A DNA stretch of 64,000 nucleotides. Origin: Hippasteria phrygiana (lineage: Eukaryota > Echinodermata > Asteroidea > Valvatida > Goniasteridae). A model generated the notes under the pieces. The model was not told the DNA's origin. It made no database searches and saw nothing but the letters and a program-made list of their open reading frames with translations. Positions within the stretch are counted from its first letter, which is position 1; each line of letters starts with the position of its first letter. The translations under genes were made by a program, and so were the position numbers. The DNA lies in contig JAZGUH010000003.1 in the NCBI GenBank assembly GCA_037893225.1, positions 1,488,001-1,552,000 on the forward strand, written 5' to 3'. Positions 47,864 through 61,100 of this stretch are shown piece after piece.

Positions 47864-49983
47864 CTTGACCGAGTCGCAGGTCCGCGGTCATCAGAAATTT
47901 CCAAAAGTAGTTGAAAAATCAAAGTTGATTTTTGGGGCTAAAACTTTTTTCCTGAATGGGACTAATGCCTGAAACCAATTTCCTAAAATGTCAGACCCAA
48001 CTGATCAGTATTTTTAGAGTTCTGTGCATTTCTCGATTTTAGAATTTTTGACCGAGTTGCAGGTCCGCGGTCATCAGAAATTTCCAAAAGTAGTTGAAAA
48101 ATCAAAGTTGATTTTTGGGGCTAAACCTTTTTTCCTGAATGGGACTAATGCCTGGAACCAATTTCCTTAAATGTCAGACCCAACCGATCAGTATTTTTGG
48201 AGTTCTGTGCATTTCTCGATTTCAGAATTTTTGACCGAGTCGCAGGTCCGCGGTCATCAGAAATTTCCAAAAGTAGTTGAAAAATCAAAGTTGATTTTTG
48301 GGGCTAAACCTTTTTTCCTAAATGAGACTAATGCCTGAAACCAATTTCCTAAAATTTCAGACCCAACCGATCAGTATTTTTAGAGTTCTGTGCATTTCTC
48401 GATTTCAGAATTTTTGACCGAGTCGCAGGTCCGCGGTCATTAGACATTTCAAAAAGTGGTTGAAAAATCAAAGTTGATTTTTGGGGCTAAACTTTTTTTC
48501 CTGAATGGGGGTAATGCCTGAAACCAATTTCCTAAAATGTCAGACCCAACTGATCAGTATTTTTGGAGTTCTGTGCATTTCTCGATTTTAGAATTCTTGA
48601 CCGAGTCGCAGGTCCGCGGTCATCAGAAATTTCCAAAAGTGGTTGAAAAATCAAAGTTGATTTTTTGAGCTAAACCTTTTTTCCTGAATGGGACTAATGC
48701 CTGGAACCAATTTCCTTAAATTTCACACCCAACCGATCAGTATTTTTGGAGTTCTGTGCATTTCTCGATTTTATAATTTTTGACCGAGTTGCAGGTCCGC
48801 GGTCATCAGAAATTTCCAAAAGTAGTTGAAAAATCAAAGTTGATTTTTTGGGCTAAACCTTTTTTCCTGAATGGGACTAATGCCTGGAACCAATTTCCTT
48901 AAATGTCAGACCCAACCGATCAGTATTTTTGGAGTTCTGTGCATTTCTCGATTTCAGAATTTTTGACCGAGTCGCAGGTCCGCGGTCATCGGAAATTTCC
49001 AAAAGTAGTTGAAAAATCAAAGTTGATTTTTGGGGCTAAACTTTTTTCCTGAATGGGACTAATGCCTGAAACCAATTTCCTAAAATGTCAGACCCAACCG
49101 ATCAGTATTTTTAGAGTTCTGTGCATTTCTCGATTTTAGAATTCTTGACCGAGTCGCAGGTCCGCGGTCATCAGAAATTTCCAAAAGTAGTTGAAAAATC
49201 AAAGTTGATTTTTGGGGCTAAACCTTTTTTCCTGAATGGGACTAATGCCTGAAACCAATTTCCTAAAATTTCAGACCCAACCGATCAGTATTTTTAGAGT
49301 TCTGTGCATTTCTCGATTTCAGAATTTTTGACCGAGTCGCAGGTCCGCGGTCATTAAACATTTCAAAAAGTGGTTGAAAAATCAAAGTTGATTTTTGGGG
49401 CTAAACTTTTTTTCCTGAATGGGGGTAATGCCTGAAACCAATTTCCTAAAATGTCAGACCCAACTGATCAGTATTTTTGGAGTTCTGTGCATTTCTCGAT
49501 TTTAGAATTCTTGACCGAGTCGCAGGTCCGCGGTCATCAGAAATTTCCAAAAGTGGTTGAAAAATCAAAGTTGATTTTTTGGGCTAAACCTTTTTTCCTG
49601 AATGGGACTAATGCCTGGAACCAATTTCCTTAAATTTCACACCCAACCGATCAGTATTTTTGGAGTTCTGTGCATTTCTCGATTTCAGAATTTTTGACCG
49701 AGTCGCAGGTCCGCGGTCATCAGAAATTTCCAAAAGTAGTTGAAAAATCAAAGTTGATTTTTTGGGCTAAACCTTTTTTCCTGAATGGGACTAATGCCTG
49801 GAACCAATTTCCTTAAATGTCAGACCCAACCGATCAGTATTTTTGGAGTTCTGTGCATTTCTCGATTTCAGAATTTTTGACCGAGTCGCAGGTCCGCGGT
49901 CATCAGAAATTTCCAAAAGTAGTTGAAAAATCAAAGTTGATTTTTGGGGCTAAACCTTTTTTCCTTAATGGGACTAATGCCTG
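47864..49983. repeat. 2561-bp (14-monomer) duplication, left copy
   Basis: Matches 50425-52544. Markers are GAGTTGCAGG (about 48055 and 50616), TTTCCTAAATGAGACTA (about 48315 and 50876), the rare TTTTTTGAGCTAAACC (about 48663 and 51224), ATTTCACACCC with TTTTATAATTTTTG (48720-48780 and 51281-51341), CATCGGAAA and CATTAAACATTTC (49353 and 51914). The pair ends where CCTGGAACC meets CCTGAAACC. Confidence 0.85.
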
Positions 49984-50424
49984 GAACCAATTTCCTAAAA
50001 TTTCAGACCCAACCGATCAGTATTTTTAGAGTTCTGTGCATTTCTCGATTTTAGAATTTTTGACCGAGTCGCAGGTCCGCGGTCATCAGAAATTTCCAAA
50101 AGTAGTTGAAAAATCAAAGTTGATTTTTGGGGCTAAACCTTTTTTCCTGAATGGGACTAATGCCTGAAACCAATTTCCTTAAATTTCACACCCAACCGAT
50201 CAGTATTTTTGGAGTTCTGTGCATTTCTCCATTTCAGAAGTTTTGACCGAGTCGCAGGTCCGCGGTCATCAGAAATTTCCAAAAGTAGTTGAAAAATCAA
50301 AGTTGATTTTTTGGGCTAAACCTTTTTTCCTGAATGGGACTAATGCCTGGAACCAATTTCCTTAAATGTCAGACCCAACCGATCAGTATTTTTGGAGTTC
50401 TGTGCATTTCTCGATTTCAGAATT

Positions 50425-52544
50425 CTTGACCGAGTCGCAGGTCCGCGGTCATCAGAAATTTCCAAAAGTAGTTGAAAAATCAAAGTTGATTTTTGGGGCT
50501 AAAACTTTTTTCCTGAATGGGACTAATGCCTGAAACCAATTTCCTAAAATGTCAGACCCAACTGATCAGTATTTTTAGAGTTCTGTGCATTTCTCGATTT
50601 TAGAATTTTTGACCGAGTTGCAGGTCCGCGGTCATCAGAAATTTCCAAAAGTAGTTGAAAAATCAAAGTTGATTTTTGGGGCTAAACCTTTTTTCCTGAA
50701 TGGGACTAATGCCTGGAACCAATTTCCTTAAATGTCAGACCCAACCGATCAGTATTTTTGGAGTTCTGTGCATTTCTCGATTTCAGAATTTTTGACCGAG
50801 TCGCAGGTCCGCGGTCATCAGAAATTTCCAAAAGTAGTTGAAAAATCAAAGTTGATTTTTGGGGCTAAACCTTTTTTCCTAAATGAGACTAATGCCTGAA
50901 ACCAATTTCCTAAAATTTCAGACCCAACCGATCAGTATTTTTAGAGTTCTGTGCATTTCTCGATTTCAGAATTTTTGACCGAGTCGCAGGTCCGCGGTCA
51001 TTAGACATTTCAAAAAGTGGTTGAAAAATCAAAGTTGATTTTTGGGGCTAAACTTTTTTTCCTGAATGGGGGTAATGCCTGAAACCAATTTCCTAAAATG
51101 TCAGACCCAACTGATCAGTATTTTTGGAGTTCTGTGCATTTCTCGATTTTAGAATTCTTGACCGAGTCGCAGGTCCGCGGTCATCAGAAATTTCCAAAAG
51201 TGGTTGAAAAATCAAAGTTGATTTTTTGAGCTAAACCTTTTTTCCTGAATGGGACTAATGCCTGGAACCAATTTCCTTAAATTTCACACCCAACCGATCA
51301 GTATTTTTGGAGTTCTGTGCATTTCTCGATTTTATAATTTTTGACCGAGTTGCAGGTCCGCGGTCATCAGAAATTTCCAAAAGTAGTTGAAAAATCAAAG
51401 TTGATTTTTTGGGCTAAACCTTTTTTCCTGAATGGGACTAATGCCTGGAACCAATTTCCTTAAATGTCAGACCCAACCGATCAGTATTTTTGGAGTTCTG
51501 TGCATTTCTCGATTTCAGAATTTTTGACCGAGTCGCAGGTCCGCGGTCATCGGAAATTTCCAAAAGTAGTTGAAAAATCAAAGTTGATTTTTGGGGCTAA
51601 ACTTTTTTCCTGAATGGGACTAATGCCTGAAACCAATTTCCTAAAATGTCAGACCCAACCGATCAGTATTTTTAGAGTTCTGTGCATTTCTCGATTTTAG
51701 AATTCTTGACCGAGTCGCAGGTCCGCGGTCATCAGAAATTTCCAAAAGTAGTTGAAAAATCAAAGTTGATTTTTGGGGCTAAACCTTTTTTCCTGAATGG
51801 GACTAATGCCTGAAACCAATTTCCTAAAATTTCAGACCCAACCGATCAGTATTTTTAGAGTTCTGTGCATTTCTCGATTTCAGAATTTTTGACCGAGTCG
51901 CAGGTCCGCGGTCATTAAACATTTCAAAAAGTGGTTGAAAACTCAAAGTTGATTTTTGGGGCTAAACTTTTTTTCCTGAATGGGGGTAATGCCTGAAACC
52001 AATTTCCTAAAATGTCAGACCCAACTGATCAGTATTTTTGGAGTTCTGTGCATTTCTCGATTTTAGAATTCTTGACCGAGTCGCAGGTCCGCGGTCATCA
52101 GAAATTTCCAAAAGTGGTTGAAAAATCAAAGTTGATTTTTTGGGCTAAACCTTTTTTCCTGAATGGGACTAATGCCTGGAACCAATTTCCTTAAATTTCA
52201 CACCCAACCGATCAGTATTTTTGGAGTTCTGTGCATTTCTCGATTTCAGAATTTTTGACCGAGTCGCAGGTCCGCGGTCATCAGAAATTTCCAAAAGTAG
52301 TTGAAAAATCAAAGTTGATTTTTTGGGCTAAACCTTTTTTCCTGAATGGGACTAATGCCTGGAACCAATTTCCTTAAATGTCAGACCCAACCGATCAGTA
52401 TTTTTGGAGTTCTGTGCATTTCTCGATTTCAGAATTTTTGACCGAGTCGCAGGTCCGCGGTCATCAGAAATTTCCAAAAGTAGTTGAAAAATCAAAGTTG
52501 ATTTTTGGGGCTAAACCTTTTTTCCTTAATGGGACTAATGCCTG
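50425..52544. repeat. 2561-bp (14-monomer) duplication, right copy
   Basis: Partner of 47864-49983. One private change is GAAAACTCAAAG at about 51936, where the other copies have GAAAAATCAAAG. Its left edge joins directly to the end of the 3291-bp-offset block near 50425. Confidence 0.85.
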
Positions 52545-52919
52545 AAACCAATTTCCTAAAATTTCAGACCCAACCGATCAGTATTTTTAGAGTTCTGTGC
52601 ATTTCTCGATTTCAGAATTTTTGACCGAGTCGCAGGTCCGCGGTCATTAGACATTTCAAAAAGTGGTTGAAAAATCAAAGTTGATTTTTGGGGCTAAACC
52701 TTTTTTCCTGAATGGGGGTAATGCCTGAAACCAATTTCCTAAAATGTCAGACCCAACTGATCAGTATTTTTGGAGTTCTGTGCATTTCTCGATTTCAGAA
52801 TTTTTGACCGAGTCGCAGGTCCGCGGTCATCAGAAATTTCCAAAAGTAGTTGAAAAATCAGAGTTGATTTTTGGGGCTAAACTTTTTTCCTGAATGGGAC
52901 TAATGCCTGGAACCAATTT

Positions 52920-55900
52920 CCTAAAATGTCAGACCCAACCGATCAGTATTTTTAGAGTTCTGTGCATTTCTCGATTTTAGAATTCTTGACCGAGTCGCAG
53001 GTCCGCGGTCATCGGAAATTTCCAAAAGTAGTTGAAAAATCAAAGTTGATTTTTGGGGCTAAACTTTTTTCCTGAATGGGACTAATGCCTGAAACCAATT
53101 TCCTAAAATGTCAGACCCAACCGATCAGTATTTTTAGAGTTCTGTGCATTTCTCGATTTTAGAATTCTTGACCGAGTCGCAGGTCCGCGGTCATCAGAAA
53201 TTTCCAAAAGTAGTTGAAAAATCAAAGTTGATTTTTTGGGCTAAACCTTTTTTCCTGAATGGGACTAATGCCTGGAACCAATTTCCTTAAATGTCAGACC
53301 CAACCGATCAGTATTTTTGGAGTTCTGTGCATTTCTCGATTTCAGAATTTTTGACCGAGTCGCAGGTCCGCGGTCATCAGAAATTTCCAAAAGTAGTTGA
53401 AAAATCAAAGTTGATTTTTGGGGCTAAACCTTTTTTCCTGAATGGGACTAATGCCTGAAACCAATTTCCTAAAATTTCAGACCCAACCGATCAGTATTTT
53501 TAGAGTTCTGTGCATTTCTCGATTTCAGAATTTTTGACCGAGTCGCAGGTCCGCGGTCATTAGACATTTCAAAAAGTGGTTGAAAAATCAAAGTTGATTT
53601 TTGGGGCTAAACTTTTTTTCCTGAATGGGGGTAATGCCTGAAACCAATTTCCTAAAATGTCAGACCCAACTGATCAGTATTTTTGGAGTTCTGTGCATTT
53701 CTCGATTTTAGAATTCTTGACCGAGTCGCAGGTCCGCGGTCATCAGAAATTTCCAAAAGTGGTTGAAAAATCAAAGTTGATTTTTTGGGCTAAACCTTTT
53801 TTCCTGAATGGGACTAATGCCTGGAACCAATTTCCTTAAATTTCACACCCAACCGATCAGTATTTTTGGAGTTCTGTGCATTTCTCGATTTCAGAATTTT
53901 TGACCGAGTCGCAGGTCCGCGGTCATCAGAAATTTCCAAAAGTAGTTGAAAAATCAAAGTTGATTTTTTGGGCTAAACCTTTTTTCCTGAATGGGACTAA
54001 TGCCTGGAACCAATTTCCTTAAATGTCAGACCCAACCGATCAGTATTTTTGGAGTTCTGTGCATTTCTCGATTTCAGAATTTTTGACCGAGTCGCAGGTC
54101 CGCGGTCATCAGAAATTTCCAAAAGTAGTTGAAAAATCAAAGTTGATTTTTGGGGCTAAACCTTTTTTCCTGAATGGGACTAATGCCTGAAACCAATTTC
54201 CTAAAATTTCAGACCCAACCGATCAGTATTTTTAGAGTTCTGTGCATTTCTCGATTTCAGAATTTTTGACCGAGTCGCAGGTCCGCGGTCATTAGACATT
54301 TCAAAAAGTGGTTGAAAAATCAAAGTTGATTTTTGGGGCTAAACCTTTTTTCCTGAATGGGGGTAATGCCTGAAACCAATTTCCTAAAATGTCAGACCCA
54401 ACCGATCAGTATTTTTAGAGTTCTGTGCATTTCTCGATTTTAGAATTCTTGACCTAATCGCAGGTCCGCGGTCATCAGAAATTTCCAAAAGTAGTTGAAA
54501 AATCAAAGTTGATTTTTGGGGCTAAACCTTTTTTCCTGAATGGGACTAATGCCTGAAACCAATTTCCTAAAATTTCAGACCCAACCGATCAGTATTTTTA
54601 GAGTTCTGTGCATTTCTCGATTTCTAAATTTTTGACCGAGTCGCAGGTCCGCGGTCATCAGAAATTTCCAAAAGTAGTTGAAAAATCAAAGTTGATTTTT
54701 GGGGCTAAACTTTTTTCCTGAATGGGACTAATGCCTGGAACCAATTTCCTAAAATGTCAGACCCAACCGATCAGTATTTTTAGAGTTCTGTGCATTTCTC
54801 GATTTTAGAATTCTTGACCGAGTCGCAGGTCCGCTGTCATCAGAAATTTCCCAAAGTGGTTGAAAAATCAAAGTTGATTTTTGGGGCTAAACTTTTTTCC
54901 TGAATGGGACTAATGCCTGAAACCAATTTCCTAAAATGTCAGACCCAACTGATCAGTATTTTTGGAGTTCTGTGCATTTCTCGATTTTAGAATTTTTGAC
55001 CGAGTCGCAGGTCCGCGGTCATTAGAAATTTCCAAAAGTAGTTGAAAAATCAAAGTTGATTTTTTGGGCTAAACCTTTTTTCCTGAATGGGACTAATGCC
55101 TGGAACCAATTTCCTTAAATGTCAGACCCAACCGATCAGTATTTTTGGAGTTCTGTGCATTTCTCGATTTCAGAATTTTTGACCGAGTCGCAGGTCCGCG
55201 GTCATCAGAAAGTTCCAAAAGTAGTTGAAAAATCAAAGTTGATTTTTGGGGCTAAACCTTTTTTCCTGAATGGGGGTAATGCCTGAAACCAATTTCCTAA
55301 AATGTCAGACCCAACTGATCAGTATTTTTGGAGTTCTGTGCATTTCTCGATTTCAGAATTTTTGACCGAGTCGCAGGTCCGCGGTCATCAGAAATTTCCA
55401 AAAGTAGTTAAAAAATCAAAGTTGATTTTTTGGGCTAAACTTTTTTCCTGAATGAGACTAATGCCTGGAACCAATTTCCTAAAATGTCAGACCCAACTGA
55501 TCAGTATTTTTGGAGTTCTGTGCATTTCTCGATTTCAGAATTTTTGACCGAGTCGCAGGTCCGCGGTCATCAGAAATTTCCAAAAGTAGTTGAAAAATCA
55601 AAGTTGATTTTTTGGGCTAAACCTTTTTTCCTGAATGGGACTAATGCCTGGAACCCATTTCCTTAAATGTCAGACCCAACCGATCAGTATTTTTGGAGTT
55701 CTGTGCATTTCTCGATTTCAGAATTTTTGACCGAGTCGCAGGTCCGCGGTCATCAGAAATTTCCAAAAGTAGTTGAAAAATCAAAGTTGATTTTTGGGGC
55801 TTAATCTTTTTTCCTGAATGGGACTAATGCCTGAAACCAATTTCCTAAAATTTCAGACCCAACCGATCAGTATTTTTAGAGTTCTGTGCATTTCTCGATT

Positions 55901-57020
55901 TCTAAATTTTTGACTGAGTTGCAGGTCCGCGGTCATCAGAAAGTAGATTTTTGGGGCTAAACCTTTTTCCTGAATGGGACTAATGCCTGAAACCAATTCC
56001 CTAAAATTTCAGACCCAACCGATCAGTATTTTTAGAGTTCTGTGCATTTCTCGATTTCTAAATTTTTGACTGAGTCGCAGGTCCGCGGTCATCAGAAATT
56101 TCCAAAAGTAGTTGAAAAATCAAAGTTGATTTTTTGGGCTAAACCTTTTTTCCTGAATGGGACTAATGCCTGGAACCAATTTCCTTAAATGTCAGACCCA
56201 ACCGATCAGTATTTTTGGAGTTCTGTGCATTTCTCGATTTCAGAATTTTTGACGGAGTTGCAGTTCCGCGGTCATCAGAAATTTCCAAAAGTAGTTGAAA
56301 AATCAAAGTTGATTTTTTGGGCTAAACTTTTTTCCTGAATGGGACTAATGCCTGGAACCAATTTCCTTAAATGTCAGACCCAACCGATCAGTATTTTTGG
56401 AGTTCTATGCATTTCTCGATTTCAGAATTTTTGACCGAGTCGCAGGTCCGCGGTCATCAGAAATTTCCAAAAGTAGTTGAAAAATCAAAGTTGATTTTTG
56501 GGGCTAAACCTTTTTTCCTGAATGGGAGTAATGCCTGAAACCAATTTCCTAAAATGTCAGACCCAACCGATCAGTATTTTTAGAGTTCTGTGCATTTCTC
56601 GATTTTAGAATTCTTGACTGAGTCGCAGGTCCGCGGTCATCAGAAATTTCCAAAAGTGGTTGAAAAATCAAAGTTGATTTTTGGAGCTAAACCTTTTTTC
56701 CTGAATGGGGGTAATGCCTGAAACCAATTTCCTAAAATGTCAGACCCAACCGATCAGTATTTTTAGAGTTCTGTGCATTTCTCGATTTTAGAATTCTTGA
56801 CCGAGTCGCAGGTCCGCGGTCATCAGAAATTTCCAAAAGTGGTTGAAAAATCAAAGTTGATTTTTGGGGCTAAAACTTTTTTCCTGAATGGGACTAATGC
56901 CTGAAACCAATTTCCTAAAATGTCAGACCCAACTGATCAGTATTTTTGGAGTTCTGTGCATTTCTCGATTTTCGAATTTTTGACCGAGTCGCAGGTCCGC
57001 GGTCATCAGAAATTTCCAAA
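52920..57020. repeat. Large segmental repeat (matches 58194-62294, offset 5274, 29 monomers)
   Basis: About 4.1 kb shared. Markers are CATCGGAAA (about 53013 and 58287), CATTAGACATTTC twice, GACCTAATCGC (54451 and 59725), CCGCTGTCATC (54834 and 60108), CAGAAAGTTCC (about 55207 and 60481), TTAAAAAATC, CTTAATC (about 55800 and 61074), the 156-bp monomer (55850 and 61124), GACGGAGTTGCAGTTCC (about 56251 and 61525), TTCTATGCATTTCTCG (about 56403 and 61677), TTTTTGGAGCTAAACC (about 56680 and 61954) and TTTTCGAATTTTTG (about 56967 and 62241). Few differences were seen, for example CCAATTCCCTAAAATTT against CCAATTTCCTTAAATTT at 55994/61268. Confidence 0.85.
55850..56005. repeat. 156-bp deletion monomer, copy 4
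   Basis: Same CATCAGAAAGTAG junction (about 55934). It ends GAAACCAATTCCC where copies 1-3 have GAAACAAATTTCC, so it belongs to a sublineage with copy 5. Confidence 0.9.
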
Positions 57021-58193
57021 AGTAGTTGAAAAATCAAAGTTGATTTTTGGGGCTAAACTTTTTTCCTGAATGGGACTAATGCCTGGAACCAATTTCCTTA
57101 AATGTCAGACCCAACCGATCAGTATTTTTGGAGTTCTGTGCATTTCTCGATTTCAGAATTTTTGACCGAGTCGCAGGTCCGCGGTCATCAGAAATTTCCA
57201 AAAGTAGTTGAAAAATCAAAGTTGATTTTTGGGGCTAAACCTTTTTTCCTTAATGGGACTAATGCCTGGAACCAATTTCCTAAAATTTCAGACCCAACCG
57301 ATCAGTATTTTTAGAGTTCTGTGCATTTCTCGATTTTAGAATTTTTGACCGAGTTGCAGGTCCGCGGTCATCAGAAATTTCCAAAAGTAGTTGAAAAATC
57401 AAAGTTGATTTTTGGGGCTAAACCTTTTTTCCTGAATGGGACTAATGCCTGAAACCAATTTCCTTAAATTTCACACCCAACCGATCAGTATTTTTGGAGT
57501 TCTGTGCATTTCTCTATTTCAGAATTTTTGACCGAGTCGCAGGTCCGCGGTCATCAGAAATTTCCAAAAGTAGTTGAAAAATCAAAGTTGATTTTTTGGG
57601 CTAAACCTTTTTTCCTGAATGGGACTAATGCCTGGAACCAATTTCCTTAAATGTCAGACCCAACCGATCAGTATTTTTGGAGTTCTGTGCATTTCTCGAT
57701 TTCAGAATTTTTGACCGAGTCGCAGGTCCGCGGTCATCAGAAATTTCCAAAAGTAGTTGAAAAATCAAAGTTGATTTTTGGGGCTAAACCTTTTTTCCTG
57801 AATGGGACTAATGCCTGAAACCAATTTCCTAAAATGTCAGACCCAACTGATCAGTATTTTTGGAGTTCTGTGCATTTCTCGATTTTAGAATTTTTGACCG
57901 AGTCGCAGGTCCGCGGTCATTAGAAATTTCCAAAAGTAGTTAAAAAAATCAAAGTTGATTTTTTGGGCTAAACCTTTTTTCCTGAATGGGACTAATGCCT
58001 GGAACCAATTTCCTAAAATGTCAGACCCAACCGATCAGTATTTTTGGAGTTCCATGCATTTCTTGATTTCAGAATTTTTGACCGAGTCGCAGGTCCGCGG
58101 TCATCAGAAATTTCCAAAAGTAGTTGAAAAATCAAAGTTGATTTTTTGGGCTAAACTTTTTTCCTGAATGGGACTAATGCCTGAAACCAATTT
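57021..58193. repeat. Satellite units between the two 4.1 kb blocks
   Basis: Ordinary monomers. Notable units are one with GTTAAAAAAATCAAAG (7 A, about 57938) and one with GTTCCATGCATTTCTTG (about 58050). The latter, with its neighbours from about 57973 to 58286, matches about 6882-7195 at an offset of 51091 bp. Confidence 0.75.
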
Positions 58194-61100
58194 CCTAAAA
58201 TGTCAGACCCAACCGATCAGTATTTTTAGAGTTCTGTGCATTTCTCGATTTTAGAATTCTTGACCGAGTCGCAGGTCCGCGGTCATCGGAAATTTCCAAA
58301 AGTAGTTGAAAAATCAAAGTTGATTTTTGGGGCTAAACTTTTTTCCTGAATGGGACTAATGCCTGAAACCAATTTCCTAAAATGTCAGACCCAACCGATC
58401 AGTATTTTTAGAGTTCTGTGCATTTCTCGATTTTAGAATTCTTGACCGAGTCGCAGGTCCGCGGTCATCAGAAATTTCCAAAAGTAGTTGAAAAATCAAA
58501 GTTGATTTTTTGGGCTAAACCTTTTTTCCTGAATGGGACTAATGCCTGGAACCAATTTCCTTAAATGTCAGACCCAACCGATCAGTATTTTTGGAGTTCT
58601 GTGCATTTCTCGATTTCAGAATTTTTGACCGAGTCGCAGGTCCGCGGTCATCAGAAATTTCCAAAAGTAGTTGAAAAATCAAAGTTGATTTTTGGGGCTA
58701 AACCTTTTTTCCTGAATGGGACTAATGCCTGAAACCAATTTCCTAAAATTTCAGACCCAACCGATCAGTATTTTTAGAGTTCTGTGCATTTCTCGATTTC
58801 AGAATTTTTGACCGAGTCGCAGGTCCGCGGTCATTAGACATTTCAAAAAGTGGTTGAAAAATCAAAGTTGATTTTTGGGGCTAAACTTTTTTTCCTGAAT
58901 GGGGGTAATGCCTGAAACCAATTTCCTAAAATGTCAGACCCAACTGATCAGTATTTTTGGAGTTCTGTGCATTTCTCGATTTTAGAATTCTTGACCGAGT
59001 CGCAGGTCCGCGGTCATCAGAAATTTCCAAAAGTGGTTGAAAAATCAAAGTTGATTTTTTGGGCTAAACCTTTTTTCCTGAATGGGACTAATGCCTGGAA
59101 CCAATTTCCTTAAATTTCACACCCAACCGATCAGTATTTTTGGAGTTCTGTGCATTTCTCGATTTCAGAATTTTTGACCGAGTCGCAGGTCCGCGGTCAT
59201 CAGAAATTTCCAAAAGTAGTTGAAAAATCAAAGTTGATTTTTTGGGCTAAACCTTTTTTCCTGAATGGGACTAATGCCTGGAACCAATTTCCTTAAATGT
59301 CAGACCCAACCGATCAGTATTTTTGGAGTTCTGTGCATTTCTCGATTTCAGAATTTTTGACCGAGTCGCAGGTCCGCGGTCATCAGAAATTTCCAAAAGT
59401 AGTTGAAAAATCAAAGTTGATTTTTGGGGCTAAACCTTTTTTCCTGAATGGGACTAATGCCTGAAACCAATTTCCTAAAATTTCAGACCCAACCGATCAG
59501 TATTTTTAGAGTTCTGTGCATTTCTCGATTTCAGAATTTTTGACCGAGTCGCAGGTCCGCGGTCATTAGACATTTCAAAAAGTGGTTGAAAAATCAAAGT
59601 TGATTTTTGGGGCTAAACCTTTTTTCCTGAATGGGGGTAATGCCTGAAACCAATTTCCTAAAATGTCAGACCCAACCGATCAGTATTTTTAGAGTTCTGT
59701 GCATTTCTCGATTTTAGAATTCTTGACCTAATCGCAGGTCCGCGGTCATCAGAAATTTCCAAAAGTAGTTGAAAAATCAAAGTTGATTTTTGGGGCTAAA
59801 CCTTTTTTCCTGAATGGGACTAATGCCTGAAACCAATTTCCTAAAATTTCAGACCCAACCGATCAGTATTTTTAGAGTTCTGTGCATTTCTCGATTTCTA
59901 AATTTTTGACCGAGTCGCAGGTCCGCGGTCATCAGAAATTTCCAAAAGTAGTTGAAAAATCAAAGTTGATTTTTGGGGCTAAACTTTTTTCCTGAATGGG
60001 ACTAATGCCTGGAACCAATTTCCTAAAATGTCAGACCCAACCGATCAGTATTTTTAGAGTTCTGTGCATTTCTCGATTTTAGAATTCTTGACCGAGTCGC
60101 AGGTCCGCTGTCATCAGAAATTTCCCAAAGTGGTTGAAAAATCAAAGTTGATTTTTGGGGCTAAACTTTTTTCCTGAATGGGACTAATGCCTGAAACCAA
60201 TTTCCTAAAATGTCAGACCCAACTGATCAGTATTTTTGGAGTTCTGTGCATTTCTCGATTTTAGAATTTTTGACCGAGTCGCAGGTCCGCGGTCATTAGA
60301 AATTTCCAAAAGTAGTTGAAAAATCAAAGTTGATTTTTTGGGCTAAACCTTTTTTCCTGAATGGGACTAATGCCTGGAACCAATTTCCTTAAATGTCAGA
60401 CCCAACCGATCAGTATTTTTGGAGTTCTGTGCATTTCTCGATTTCAGAATTTTTGACCGAGTCGCAGGTCCGCGGTCATCAGAAAGTTCCAAAAGTAGTT
60501 GAAAAATCAAAGTTGATTTTTGGGGCTAAACCTTTTTTCCTGAATGGGGGTAATGCCTGAAACCAATTTCCTAAAATGTCAGACCCAACTGATCAGTATT
60601 TTTGGAGTTCTGTGCATTTCTCGATTTCAGAATTTTTGACCGAGTCGCAGGTCCGCGGTCATCAGAAATTTCCAAAAGTAGTTAAAAAATCAAAGTTGAT
60701 TTTTTGGGCTAAACTTTTTTCCTGAATGAGACTAATGCCTGGAACCAATTTCCTAAAATGTCAGACCCAACTGATCAGTATTTTTGGAGTTCTGTGCATT
60801 TCTCGATTTCAGAATTTTTGACCGAGTCGCAGGTCCGCGGTCATCAGAAATTTCCAAAAGTAGTTGAAAAATCAAAGTTGATTTTTTGGGCTAAACCTTT
60901 TTTCCTGAATGGGACTAATGCCTGGAACCCATTTCCTTAAATGTCAGACCCAACCGATCAGTATTTTTGGAGTTCTGTGCATTTCTCGATTTCAGAATTT
61001 TTGACCGAGTCGCAGGTCCGCGGTCATCAGAAATTTCCAAAAGTAGTTGAAAAATCAAAGTTGATTTTTGGGGCTTAATCTTTTTTCCTGAATGGGACTA

